Assembly (NCBI GenBank): GCA_027318945.1 | Contig: DAHVOF010000277.1 | Location: forward strand, 1 to 21,725 | DNA from: Actinomycetota bacterium | GTDB taxonomy: Bacteria > Actinomycetota > Acidimicrobiia > Acidimicrobiales > Acidimicrobiaceae | Length of the DNA: 21,725 bases | Reading direction: 5' to 3' | Shown here: positions 7,413 through 15,900 of the stretch, piece after piece | Layout of the letters: each line of letters opens with the position of its first letter | Numbering within the stretch: position 1 is the first letter of the stretch | The notes under the pieces: model-generated | Seen by the model: the letters and a program-made list of their open reading frames with translations, nothing else | What the model was told of the DNA's origin: nothing | Databases searched by the model: none | Program-made: the position numbers and the translations under genes

Positions 7413-7949
7413 GTGCGGGTGCTTACAGGTGCTAACAAGAGCAGGAAGCTTTCCTCCCGAGTCTCAGGTGCGACGAGGCCTACATCGGCTCGCGTAAGGA
7501 AGTCTGTTTTCGATATCCTGGGATCACGTTTCGGCATCGAGGGGATGACGGTACTCGATCTATTTGCCGGCACTGGGGCATTGGGAATAGAGGCACTGTC
7601 GCGAGGAGCGCGGTATGCCTGGTTTGTAGATCGTTCCAGGGAGTCGATCCGGACGATTAGGGAGAATCTTTCGCGGCTGGATGTTGCCCAGGAGCGTTAC
7701 CGGGTTGTGACCAAGGACTACGGCCACTTTCTGGGTGGTTATTTCGAAGAAAAGTTCGATATAGCGTTTCTTGATCCTCCCTATGCATTCAGCGAATGGA
7801 AGGAACTTTTAGCCAAAGTACCTGCGACTGTCATGGTTTGCGAGAGTGCGAGCCCGGTGGAGACGCCAGGCGGGCTGGAGAAATTGTTAGAGCGCAAGTA
7901 TGGAACTACATTAGTGACGCTGATCATAGATTCAAAGTCTGGAAGCTAA
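7413..7949 (+). CDS. rsmD: 16S rRNA (guanine(966)-N(2))-methyltransferase RsmD
   Basis: Methylates the exocyclic amine of G966 in 16S rRNA using S-adenosylmethionine. From GTG 7413 the product is 178 residues and begins MRVLTGANKSRKL, aligning with the usual M-R-V-I-x-G start. The frame is open further to GTG 7317, but those 32 residues show no family likeness. ATRPTSARVRKSVFDIL is the RNA-facing N-terminal motif, DLFAGTGALG (49-58) binds AdoMet, and DPPY (121-124) is the catalytic N-methyltransferase motif. No clear Shine-Dalgarno precedes either GTG. It follows recG after about 190 bases and precedes coaD by 10 bases, the order also known from other actinobacteria. Confidence 0.93.
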   Translation: MRVLTGANKSRKLSSRVSGATRPTSARVRKSVFDILGSRFGIEGMTVLDLFAGTGALGIEALSRGARYAWFVDRSRESIRTIRENLSRLDVAQERYRVVTKDYGHFLGGYFEEKFDIAFLDPPYAFSEWKELLAKVPATVMVCESASPVETPGGLEKLLERKYGTTLVTLIIDSKSGS

Positions 7950-7959
7950 GAAAGGTGCT

Positions 7960-8445
7960 GTGAGTTCATTGAAAATCGCTCTTTTCCCTGGATCGTTCGA
8001 TCCATTCCATAATGGCCATTTAGAGATTGTCGAGAGGGCGTCGCAACTTTTCGATAAGGTGGTCGTTGCGGCAATGCGCAATCCGCAAAAGGCGGGTCCT
8101 CTGTTCTCACTTCACGAAAGGGAGTCAATGATTGAGAAAAGTGTGGCCCACATCGGTAATGTCGAGATTGTTGGGCTATCGACGTTGGTAGTTACTCTTG
8201 CGCAGGAGATGGGAGCCTCGGTAATAATAAGAGGTTTGCGAGCGGTGTCGGATTTTGAAAACGAGCTGCAAATGGCGCAAATGAATCGGGAGCTGTCAGG
8301 AATTGACACCGTGTTCATCCCGACGAGCGCGGAGTACTCCTTCCTTGCTTCGCGATTATTGAGGGAAGTTTGGCACTATGGCGGGGATGTCTCGTCGATG
8401 GTTCCGCCACCCGTGGCATCGGCTCTCGCAGAAAGTATGCGATAA
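7960..8445 (+). CDS. coaD: Phosphopantetheine adenylyltransferase
   Basis: Transfers AMP from ATP to 4'-phosphopantetheine, giving dephospho-CoA, the fourth step of CoA synthesis. The 161-residue length is typical. The nucleotidyltransferase signature is GSFDPFHNGH (11-20), whose HxGH histidines bind the ATP phosphates. IIRGLRAVSDFENELQMA and the C-terminal AEYSFLASRLLREV are the other conserved blocks. The start is GTG 7960 with AAGAAAGG four bases ahead. It lies 10 bases after rsmD, and the rsmD-coaD pair is one of the commonest neighbourhoods of both genes. CoA is the source of the prosthetic group of the ACP encoded 2.5 kb downstream. Confidence 0.97.
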   Translation: MSSLKIALFPGSFDPFHNGHLEIVERASQLFDKVVVAAMRNPQKAGPLFSLHERESMIEKSVAHIGNVEIVGLSTLVVTLAQEMGASVIIRGLRAVSDFENELQMAQMNRELSGIDTVFIPTSAEYSFLASRLLREVWHYGGDVSSMVPPPVASALAESMR

Positions 8446-8481
8446 GTTACTAATGCATTATGGACAACCTTAGGTGGGATA

Positions 8482-9042
8482 GTGGACGAAGACGAGTATT
8501 CGGAACAAAGGATCACGCTCGAAGAGGCGCTTTCTGCCATAGCTGAGCTTGTAGAAAACGCGAGAGCCATGCCCCTCTCCGCATCCGTGCTTGTCCCGCG
8601 TGACGAGGTCCTTTTCCTTGTAGATGCAGCCCTTGATGCATTGCCTATAGAGATTCGCAATGCTCAGCTAATTTTGCGGGAGAGGCACGACATCGCTGAT
8701 AAGGCCCGGTTTGAGGCAGAGGAGATCATTGCAGCCGCAACAGCGAAAGCAGAGCGGCTTGTGGCTCGCACGGAAATTATGAGGCAAGCGGGCCAGAATG
8801 CGAATCGTCTGATGCAGTCGGCCAAGGAAGAGGCTGCGCGTCTTAAATATGATGCTCAGGATTTTGTGGATCAGAAACTCGCCAGTTTCGAAATCGCGCT
8901 GGATGCTATTCAGAGGTCGGTCAAGGCCGGGAGATCTAAGCTTGCTCCGGCAATCAATGAGCCATTTGATCCGGATAACCCCCTTGGTGAAGCCGAGATC
9001 GAGGAATTTGAGGACAGCCCTTTTTATGATCAGGATCAGTAG
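8482..9042 (+). CDS. sepIVA: SepIVA-like DivIVA-family septation protein (shortened)
   Basis: Resembles SepIVA of mycobacteria (Rv2927c family), a cytoplasmic coiled-coil protein required for septation and polar growth; databases often mislabel it as an ATP synthase b-like or cell division initiation protein. An N-terminal block (8-60) has ALSAIAELVENARAMPLSAS followed by VLVPRDEVLFLVD and ALDALPIEIRNAQ. A heptad-rich helix (about 65-130) is full of Ala, Glu and Arg. Then comes the family C-terminal element RLKYDAQDFVDQKLASFE leading to RSVKAGRSKL, and an acidic tail ending FYDQDQ. At 186 residues it is about 60 shorter than my recollection of the mycobacterial protein, with the loss in the central coiled coil. 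The start is GTG 8482 after AGGTGGG. Its stop abuts the DUF177 start, the same neighbour order as in mycobacteria. Family by motif recognition; role inferred. Confidence 0.78.
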   Translation: MDEDEYSEQRITLEEALSAIAELVENARAMPLSASVLVPRDEVLFLVDAALDALPIEIRNAQLILRERHDIADKARFEAEEIIAAATAKAERLVARTEIMRQAGQNANRLMQSAKEEAARLKYDAQDFVDQKLASFEIALDAIQRSVKAGRSKLAPAINEPFDPDNPLGEAEIEEFEDSPFYDQDQ

Positions 9043-9576
9043 ATGAGCTTAAAGCACCCTTTTGCCATGGGCATCACGAGGTTGCGCAAAGAGCCGGCTT
9101 CGGTTCTAGGTTTTGAACTAAGTGGTCGAATGGATGACCTGCGTGTAGCTTCATCCTGCGTCGGTGATGACGAGCTGATAGACGTAGTTGGCATCGCAGA
9201 GTCTGTCCACGGCGGGATTCTCATTACGGCGACTATCTCGGCAGGTTGGAAGGGCGAGTGCAGGCGATGTCTCGGTGTAGCCGTGGGAAGACTTGAGATA
9301 TCCCTTCGGGAGCTTTTTGAGCGGGAGGAAACTGGCGCGCAGCGGTTTGCCGAAGGCGACACTTACCCTTATTCTGGCGACGTGCTGGATCTTCAGGAGA
9401 TGATCAAGGATCAGGTGCTGCTCGAGCTTCCGTTGGCGCCACTCTGCAAGGGTGATTGCAAGGGACTGTGTGCTACCTGTGGGAAGGATCTCAATCTTGG
9501 TCCATGCGGCTGTGGGAGCACGCCCGTGGATCTCGGGTGGAGCGCACTTGACGCTTTGGTCGACAAAGACCGTTAG
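9043..9576 (+). CDS. DUF177 (YceD-like) protein with cysteine cluster
   Basis: A member of the DUF177/YceD family, widely encoded just before rpmF and thought to act in ribosome or rRNA metabolism; the biochemical role is not firmly established. The 177-residue product has C73-R-R-C76 in the middle and a C-terminal cysteine knot with C135, C139, C143, C146, C155 and C157 (APLCKGDCKGLCATCGKDLN), presumably metal-binding. The ATG directly follows the TAG of the SepIVA-like gene, with an AGGA-type ribosome site inside the end of that gene, so translation is probably coupled. Downstream comes rpmF after 122 bases that include a promoter-like sequence. Confidence 0.92.
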   Translation: MSLKHPFAMGITRLRKEPASVLGFELSGRMDDLRVASSCVGDDELIDVVGIAESVHGGILITATISAGWKGECRRCLGVAVGRLEISLRELFEREETGAQRFAEGDTYPYSGDVLDLQEMIKDQVLLELPLAPLCKGDCKGLCATCGKDLNLGPCGCGSTPVDLGWSALDALVDKDR

Positions 9577-9596
9577 GATATTACTCTGGTAATTTC

Positions 9597-9620
9597 GGTG
9601 GCCACCTGTGGTGCCCATGA
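9597..9620 (+). repeat. GC-rich overlapping palindromes upstream of rpmF
   Basis: GGTGGCCACC (9597-9606) is a perfect ten-base palindrome. It overlaps a hairpin CACC-TGT-GGTG (9603-9613), which extends to TGGCCACC/GGTGCCCA with one mismatch. No T-run follows. It may be a weak end for the DUF177 transcript or a protein site ahead of the rpmF promoter. Confidence 0.35.
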
Positions 9621-9631
9621 GACTCACTGGA

Positions 9632-9653
9632 ACACGTATAATGTGTCGATCGA
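9632..9653 (+). promoter_or_regulatory. Probable rpmF promoter -10 region
   Basis: A perfect TATAAT hexamer lies at 9637-9642, 57 bases ahead of the rpmF ATG. It is framed by ACAC (9632-9635) and GTGT (9643-9646), a dyad centred on the -10, and followed by the palindrome TCGATCGA (9646-9653). No good -35 hexamer is visible 16-18 bases upstream, so the promoter may depend on an activator or an alternative sigma contact. Confidence 0.5.
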
Positions 9654-9698
9654 ATTCCAGGGATCTACCGAATGCGAAGACTTTGAGAGAGAGAAAAG

Positions 9699-9878
9699 AT
9701 GGCGGTTCCTAAGAGGAAAACTTCCAAGGCAAAGACCAGATCAAAAAGGGCGTCGGCTTGGTCGTTGAGGCTTCCTTCGCGAAGTGTTTGCCCCCAATGC
9801 AATTCTTCTAAGCAGCCACATGTGGTTTGTCCGACTTGCGGGTGGTATCACGGCCGTCAGGCCGTTCAAGTGGGCTAG
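9699..9878 (+). CDS. rpmF: 50S ribosomal protein L32 (zinc-ribbon form)
   Basis: A small structural protein of the large ribosomal subunit. The 59-residue product begins MAVPKRKTSKAKTRSKRAS, the usual L32 start, and has a CxxC-x9-CxxC zinc ribbon (C31, C34, C44, C47; VCPQC and VCPTCGWYHGRQ). The ribosome site is the purine run GAGAGAGAGAAAAG directly before the ATG. It stands between the DUF177 gene and plsX, the classic yceD-rpmF-plsX order. Two bases separate its stop from the plsX start. Like L28 here, it is the zinc-containing version. Confidence 0.97.
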   Translation: MAVPKRKTSKAKTRSKRASAWSLRLPSRSVCPQCNSSKQPHVVCPTCGWYHGRQAVQVG

Positions 9879-9880
9879 CA

Positions 9881-10870
9881 GTGCTACCAATAGCTCTGGA
9901 CGTGGAGGGCGGAGATAACGCCCCAGGCGTTGTAATCGAAGGCGCAAGAAGGGCCCGCGACGAGCTTGCTGTGCCAATAATCATGGTTGGTACGGCCGAA
10001 ACAATCGACAAGCTTGATGATTTTGATGTCGTTGAAGCTGCCGAGATAATCGCGATGGATGAGGATCCAGCGTCGGCCGTGCGATCGAAGCGGGATTCGA
10101 CTTTAGTGCGATGTGCCGAGCTGGTGAGAGACGGGAAAGCCTCGGCGATGATCTCAGCCGGGAACACCGGTGCCGCTATGGCGTCAGCGCTGCTCAAAAT
10201 GGGTAGGATTCGAGGCGTGGCTAGACCTGCAATAGCTACGACGATTCCTGTGCCCGGATCTACGCCAACCGTGCTTCTGGATTCGGGCGCCAATTCAGAA
10301 TGTTTGCCTGGTTGGTTGGCGCAATTTGGTCAAATGGGTTCGATCTTTGCACGTGAAGCATTCGATATCGCAGATCCCAAGGTTGGCATAATGTCAATCG
10401 GCGAAGAGAAGTCTAAGGGAAATTCGCTTGTAAAAGAGGCGCATCAGCTTCTCGAGAAGGTCAAGGGGATCACCTTCATTGGCAACGTCGAGGGTCGGGA
10501 TGTCATGTCTGACCGAGTCGATGTGGTCGTTACCGATGGCTTTACCGGGAACGTCGTTCTCAAGACACTCGAAGGCGGCGTGAGAGCTGTCGCCAAGGCG
10601 GTCGTAGGCGCTCTTCAGGGTGGTGAAGACGGGTCGAATGTGTTCGAGCTGGCGTTTCCGAAGTTGCTTGATCTTTGGTCTGCCCTCGACCCGGACTCTT
10701 ATGGAGGGGCGATGCTTCTAGGCGTAAATGGCGTGTGTGTGATATCACACGGCTCATCATCGGCTAACGCGATATTTCATGCCATCAGAACAACGTCTGT
10801 ACTAGTCCGTCACGATTTGGTTGGGAAGCTTTCGGCGGGAATCTCCGGTTTGTCGGCAGATCTGGGATGA
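9881..10870 (+). CDS. plsX: Phosphate acyltransferase PlsX
   Basis: Converts acyl-ACP and phosphate to acyl phosphate, the donor for PlsY in phosphatidic acid synthesis; a peripheral membrane enzyme. The start is GTG 9881, two bases after rpmF, giving MLPIALDVEGGDNAP in line with the usual MxIALDxMGGDxAP. A longer frame from TTG 9827 lies inside rpmF and is rejected. The product has 329 residues. Conserved blocks are SAGNTGAAMA, LLDSGANSEC, VGIMSIGEEKSKGN, VVVTDGFTGNVVLKTLEG and the C-terminal LLGVNGVCVISHGSS. The first motif has Val-Glu in place of the usual Ala-Met (DVEGGDNAP), a minor departure. It is followed by acpP, whose product is its substrate carrier. Confidence 0.96.
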   Translation: MLPIALDVEGGDNAPGVVIEGARRARDELAVPIIMVGTAETIDKLDDFDVVEAAEIIAMDEDPASAVRSKRDSTLVRCAELVRDGKASAMISAGNTGAAMASALLKMGRIRGVARPAIATTIPVPGSTPTVLLDSGANSECLPGWLAQFGQMGSIFAREAFDIADPKVGIMSIGEEKSKGNSLVKEAHQLLEKVKGITFIGNVEGRDVMSDRVDVVVTDGFTGNVVLKTLEGGVRAVAKAVVGALQGGEDGSNVFELAFPKLLDLWSALDPDSYGGAMLLGVNGVCVISHGSSSANAIFHAIRTTSVLVRHDLVGKLSAGISGLSADLG

Positions 10871-10940
10871 TGAGTTTGCGCTATCGAGTAGGGCATCTAT
10901 TTGGCGATGAGGGATTCGCCGGCTTTGGCTTTGTCGTCGA

Positions 10941-10965
10941 CACCTTGCAATTTCTGTTTAAGGTG
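10941..10965 (+). other. Small inverted repeat in the acpP leader
   Basis: CACCTT (10941-10946) pairs with AAGGTG (10960-10965) around a 13-base loop. Overlapping it are two similar segments, TTGCAATTT and GTGCAAATTTT. The element ends 20 bases before the acpP start and 8 bases before the GGGAGAG ribosome site. It could shape acpP translation, but a six-pair stem can occur by chance. Confidence 0.3.
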
Positions 10966-10985
10966 CAAATTTTGGGAGAGATCAA

Positions 10986-11246
10986 GTGACTCGGAACAAG
11001 GTTTTCGAAATAATCCGGAACCATCTTGCGGACATTCTCGAGATAGATCCAGGAGGGATCATCGAAACGAGTTCGTTTACTGACGATCTGAACGCCGATT
11101 CTCTTGCTTTAATTGAGTTAGTTGAAGCGATTGAAGAGGAGTTCTCGTCCAAAGGAAATGGTTTTAGGATTGAAGACGAGGATTTAGAGGAACTAAGAAC
11201 GGTTCGAGATGCAGTTGATTATGTCGTGGAGAAGCTCAATATCTGA
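10986..11246 (+). CDS. acpP: Acyl carrier protein
   Basis: Carries growing acyl chains on a 4'-phosphopantetheine arm during fatty acid synthesis and donates them to PlsX. The 86-residue acidic protein has the four-helix ACP pattern with the attachment motif NADSLALIELVEAIEEEF; the modified serine is S39 in D-S-L. The start is GTG 10986, with GGGAGAG five bases upstream. It sits 115 bases after plsX and 59 bases before rnc, the common plsX-acpP-rnc order. The insertion SSKGNGFRIEDEDLEEL makes the loop before helix III slightly longer than in the E. coli protein. Confidence 0.95.
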   Translation: MTRNKVFEIIRNHLADILEIDPGGIIETSSFTDDLNADSLALIELVEAIEEEFSSKGNGFRIEDEDLEELRTVRDAVDYVVEKLNI

Positions 11247-11305
11247 ACGCCAAGAACTCTGGATTCGAGCAGTACCTGTTATTTCGATAGAACTGGGTAG
11301 GGTCT

Positions 11306-12052
11306 GTGTCTGATGCTGCCGTCGGAGGCCAATCCCAGTACGATCAGGCTCTAACCGCTCTGATCGAGAGACTGGGTATTCTTGGCATCTCGAGGGCGAG
11401 CCTGACCCAGGCTGTCACCCACCGCTCCTACTGCGCAGAGCACTCGGGCACTACTTCCAACGAGCGGCTCGAATTTCTCGGTGACTCTATCCTCGGTTTG
11501 GTGGTGGGCAAGTACATTTTCATGTCCTTCTCCTCTTACGAAGAGGGGGAGCTGACCAAGTTGAGAGCGTCAGTTGTGAGTTCTCATACCTTGTCAAAAG
11601 TTGCTCGATCCATAGGTTTGGGAGAATTTCTTCTCCTTGGAAGGGGTGAAGAGGCTTCCGGAGGCAGGGATAAGAATTCCATACTTTCCGATTCTCTTGA
11701 GGCCGTGATGGGTATGGTCTATCTCGAGCTTGGGTTTGCCGCGGCAGAGAAGCTCGTGCTCACTCTTTTGAAACCCGAAATTGAAGCCCACGCATTGGAC
11801 CCTGGTCTCGCTGATTTCAAATCTCGATTGCAGGAGTTGCTCGCTCAGGTTTCGATGAAGCCCCCTTTTTACGAAGTGGATTGGAGTGGTCCCGACCACG
11901 CGAGGGTATTTAGAGCTACCGTAAAGGTCGATGGCACGATTTTTGGGAGAGGAAAGGGTTCTTCGAAGAAGCTTGCTGAGCAGCGGGCGGCTGAGGATGC
12001 TCTAGAAACTCTGGCGCAAGTTGAATTCGACGGTGAAGCGGCAGGGAAGTAG
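11306..12052 (+). CDS. rnc: Ribonuclease III
   Basis: Cleaves double-stranded RNA, processing the rRNA precursor and some mRNAs; acts as a homodimer with magnesium. The 248-residue protein has the signature NERLEFLGDS (52-61), the second acidic motif SDSLEAVMGMVYLELG (128-143) and a C-terminal double-stranded RNA-binding domain from about 174 (DFKSRLQELLAQ through GKGSSKKLAEQRAAEDAL). The start is GTG 11306 with GTAGGG just upstream. Next to mutM and smc, as in many actinobacteria. All expected catalytic acidic residues are present. Confidence 0.97.
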   Translation: MSDAAVGGQSQYDQALTALIERLGILGISRASLTQAVTHRSYCAEHSGTTSNERLEFLGDSILGLVVGKYIFMSFSSYEEGELTKLRASVVSSHTLSKVARSIGLGEFLLLGRGEEASGGRDKNSILSDSLEAVMGMVYLELGFAAAEKLVLTLLKPEIEAHALDPGLADFKSRLQELLAQVSMKPPFYEVDWSGPDHARVFRATVKVDGTIFGRGKGSSKKLAEQRAAEDALETLAQVEFDGEAAGK

Positions 12053-12060
12053 CTTTTCGC

Positions 12061-12906
12061 ATGCCGGAGCTGCCGGAGATTGAAACTATCAAAAGGGACC
12101 TGCGTGACAGGATTCTCGATCGTGAGATCCGCGGGGTAGTGATTAACAACGTTAGATCGGTGCGCGCCCACTCCTCCCTTGAAGAATTCACGGCGCCACT
12201 GTTGGAAAGTAAGGTCGTAGAAGTACATCGCAAGGGGAAGTTCCTCTCGATTGCGATACAGCCCAGAGCCCTCGCCAGTGTTGTAATTGTGGCCCATATG
12301 GGAATGAGCGGACAGCTACGGATATTTTCCATGGACGATGATTTGCCAAAGCATTCGCATATTTGTTTCAATCTGTCGGGAGAGTTGAGGCTCGTTTTTG
12401 TAGACCCGCGAACTTTTGGCCAGATGTATTTGGACAGCTCTGCTTTCAATGGCGTGGCCGCTTCTCTTGCCAGACTCGGTATTGACCCTTTGTATCAGGA
12501 GACGCTAATACCTGAGGCGTTGAAGCGGTATACCAAAAGCAGGATCGGTGTGAAATGGCTATTGCTTGATCAAGCGATTCTCTGTGGAATTGGGAACATG
12601 TACGCGGACGAGATTCTTTTCCGCGCCGGTATCAAATTTGATCGTCCTGGCAATATGCTCACGGCTTCCGAACTGGAACAGCTGGCAGGCTCGGTGCGTT
12701 ATGTGTTGAATGCGGCAGTGGACTTGAGGGGATCGAGCTTGAGGGATCTTCAGTACAGGGATGTTGATGGCGCGATCGGTGGCTACCAGCAGTTTCACAT
12801 GGTGTACGGGCGGGAGGGGGAGCCGTGCCGAAGGTGCGGCGCCAAGATTGAGCGGGTGTTTGCAAAGGGGCGGTCGTCTTACCTTTGTCGCTCATGCCAG
12901 AGGTAA
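12061..12906 (+). CDS. mutM: Formamidopyrimidine-DNA glycosylase (Fpg/MutM)
   Basis: Removes oxidised purines such as 8-oxoguanine and cuts the abasic site by beta/delta elimination. The mature N-terminus is PELPEIE, with the catalytic proline directly after Met and the glutamate next to it. K60 in HRKGKFL corresponds to the conserved catalytic-loop lysine, and GMSGQLRI carries the helix-filling Met. The helix-two-turn-helix has GIGNMYADEILFRA. The C-terminal zinc finger is C256-x2-C259-x16-C276-x2-C279, with the DNA-contacting FAKGRSSYLC. The 281-residue length is normal. It starts eight bases after rnc. All residues separating Fpg from the Nei branch fit Fpg. Confidence 0.96.
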   Translation: MPELPEIETIKRDLRDRILDREIRGVVINNVRSVRAHSSLEEFTAPLLESKVVEVHRKGKFLSIAIQPRALASVVIVAHMGMSGQLRIFSMDDDLPKHSHICFNLSGELRLVFVDPRTFGQMYLDSSAFNGVAASLARLGIDPLYQETLIPEALKRYTKSRIGVKWLLLDQAILCGIGNMYADEILFRAGIKFDRPGNMLTASELEQLAGSVRYVLNAAVDLRGSSLRDLQYRDVDGAIGGYQQFHMVYGREGEPCRRCGAKIERVFAKGRSSYLCRSCQR

Positions 12907-12949
12907 TTTCAGGTAGTCTTTTGTAGCCGCCATCGAGGGGATCTTCATT

Positions 12950-12955
12950 AAGGAG
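12950..12955 (+). promoter_or_regulatory. Shine-Dalgarno that sets the smc GTG start
   Basis: AAGGAG at 12950-12955 lies seven bases before GTG 12963. An ATG at 12959-12961 is closer to the site but out of frame with smc. The GTG gives the expected SMC N-terminus MFLRSLTIKGFKSFAD, so it is the real start. Confidence 0.75.
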
Positions 12956-12962
12956 AGTATGG

Positions 12963-15900
12963 GTGTTTTTACGCTCCCTGACAATCAAAGGATTTAAGTC
13001 TTTCGCCGATCCTGTCACTATTGATCTTTCGTCTGGCGTCTCAGTTATTGTGGGGCCAAACGGTTCAGGTAAGTCGAATATTGCCGATGCTATCGCATGG
13101 GTATTGGGGGCGCAAGGTCCAAAAACGGTGAGATCTTCCAAGATGGATGATGTGATTTTCTCTGGCGCTGGAAAGAGGGGACCTCTGGGGCGTGCTGAAG
13201 TTTCTATCGTGTTCGACAATTCCGACGGCGGTCTTCAACTCGATTTGCCAGAAGTTACGGTTACACGAACTCTTTTTAGATCCGGTGAAAGCGAATATTC
13301 CCTCAATGGCAATCCGTGCAGGCTGATCGACCTTCAGGACATTTTGTCTGACGCTGGTGTAGGCCACCAGCAGCATATCATCATCTCGCAGGGCCAATTG
13401 GACACTATCCTCAATGCGAAGCCGGAAGAACGAAGGGAAGTTGTCGAAGAGGCCGCTGGCATAACGAAATTTAAGAAAAGGAGAGAGCGCACCGAGCGCC
13501 GGCTCGCCTCAATGGAAGGGGATCTTGCTCGGGCGGAAGATCTCGTGCGCGAGGTCCGGCGTCAGATCCGACCGCTTGCCCAACAGGCAGCCAAAGCTAA
13601 GCACCAACTTGAAATCCGGGACCGTTTAGCAGCGCTGAAGCGATATTTAGCCGGGGCCGAGATGCGGGCCCTGGAAAGTATTGCCGAGGATGCAGTGCAC
13701 GGCAGGGTAGAGGCCGAATTAGCACTATTCGAAGCGCAAAACGAGATTTCCAGCATTGACCAAGTCATCGCCGTTTGGGAAAGCCGCGAATCGCAGGTGA
13801 GCGCCGATAACCTGTTCGATCTAACCACGCGTGGGGAGGCCCTTTTCGAGCGGCTCAAGTCGGTATTAAGTCTTGCACAGCAGAAGCGACAATCCCTAGA
13901 AGAGAGGCTTAAGGCGTCTGACAGGAGTAGGGCGGTAGCATCAATTCGCTCTGAGCTGGATTCACTTAATGTTGAACTTGTGGGAATAGAGAGCGAAATT
14001 GTCGAGCTGGGATCTGAGCTGTCGTATCTCGAAGAGGAGGAGAAGAGCTTCAGGTTGGAGGAGACTCCTGAAATCGCGGAAGAACTTCAGGCGCTAAATT
14101 CGAGATTTAGCGACGTGGCGAGCGAGAATAGCAGGCTTCATTCCCGGAGGAATTCGCTGGCCGAGACGGCCGAAAGAATTGCATCGCAGCTTCATGAGCT
14201 TGAATTGAGGCGGGCGAAATTGACAAGTCAGTTGGTTGCGAAGAGCGCGGAACATGATCAGGTGCAAGATCGGTTAACGCAGCTAGGCGGGCTTTGCGGG
14301 CAAATTGAATCCCAGCATGCGGAGAGTTCGGCGGCTGAGATGTCGATAAAGGCCCAGCTTGAAGATGCATTAGCTGGCAATATTGCGGGCGAGGTTGTAG
14401 TCAACTCGCTCCGTGCAAAAGTTTCCGCCTACGAGGTTGCCATTGACGAGGGAAGGTCAAGAACTCAAGCCGAGGCACTGCGCCCTCTTTCCGGCTTCAT
14501 CGGCGCGCTTGTTGACGTAATCGAGATCAAGAGCGGATATGAGAGAGCCTTCTCAGCGGCCTTGCAGGGCCTAGCGACTTCAGTGCTTGCGAAGGACTTG
14601 GATTCCGCTTTGGACGGGCTTCGCCACCTTAAAACGAAAAACCTTGAAGGTTCGATAATTCCGATTTCGCATTTTGCGAGCGGCGTGGGGTTTGGGGGTG
14701 GAAAGCCGCCAGCCGACGCGGAGCCATTGCGGGAGCACATTTTGACTACCGGTGCGAAGCTTTCGGACTTTCTTGACGAGATCCTTCGGCATACTTATGT
14801 AGTGCGTGGGGCACTCGAAGAGGCTATCGAATTGCACGAAAGTTTTCCCGGCTTGGTCTTCGTGACCCTTCAGGGCGAACGCTTGGGTCCGGACGGGCTA
14901 TGGACCGCTCTTCGACCTATGCAAGCTACTGGAGTGGCACTTGAGCGTGCTCTCGCTGAGCTTGAAATTGCTGAATCAGAGCAGGTGTTGAAAGCAACAG
15001 AAGTCGCGAGGCTACAGGCCGTGCAGGAGGACGCAGCGGGGAAATGTGAAATCTTGCGTAATCAGCTGGAGAATCTTAGGAAGGAGCATGCGGGCCTAAA
15101 GGTGTTGCCAGGCAGAATTGCAGAAGACGTCGGTCGGCTTGTCGCTGAGGTGGAGTCGCTCGATGCGGAGCAGTCGGCTCTAGGCGATCGAGCGCATTCG
15201 GTATCGGCTGAGCTTGAGGAACTGGATTTCAACCTAGGCAAATCTGACAACCTTATTTTGTCGTTCAAAGCGGAGATTGGCGAGCTGCAGCGAAAGATGA
15301 AGGAACAATATTCCAAGAGAAGGGAGTTGGACCAAAAGGGTGCGGATCTCGAGCTTCGAGCGGCCAAGCTCGAACAAGCAAGGCTCGGGCTTGAGCGCTC
15401 TCGCGAATCGTCCGCCTTGCGGATGGCGCAGGAGTTAGAGATCCAGGCATCTATGCAGAAGGATTTGGCTTCATGGAACAGGGCGGCAATCGGGCTGTTC
15501 CACGTCATAGCGGACGCTTCCCGCTTAGAAAGTTGGGCTTCCGGAGTCCTCGAAGAGCTTAGGCGGGATCGAATCCAACTTCTAAATGAAGCTCGGCTGA
15601 AATCCGAGAAGCTAAGTGAGGCTAGATCGAAAAGATCGCGGCTAGAAGCCGAGCTGAATGACAGGCGCGAGGCTTTGCAGGTGTTTACGGTTCGGCAGTC
15701 AGAGGCGCGAGTGCGATTGGAGACCATAGGTGAAAGAATCAGAAGAGATCTCGGGATCGAGGTTGAGATCGCGAAGAACACGCCGGTCCCGGAGGGCGTT
15801 CACCCGTCCGAGGCGGAATTCCTGCTTCGGCAACTAGAGGACGAACTATCTCGCTTGGGACCAGTTAATGAGCTCGCAGAACTCGAGCTCAGCGAGCTGA

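Noticed and set aside
9827..9880. plsX start at TTG 9827
   Set aside because: It lies within rpmF and encodes non-family residues; GTG 9881 fits the PlsX start.
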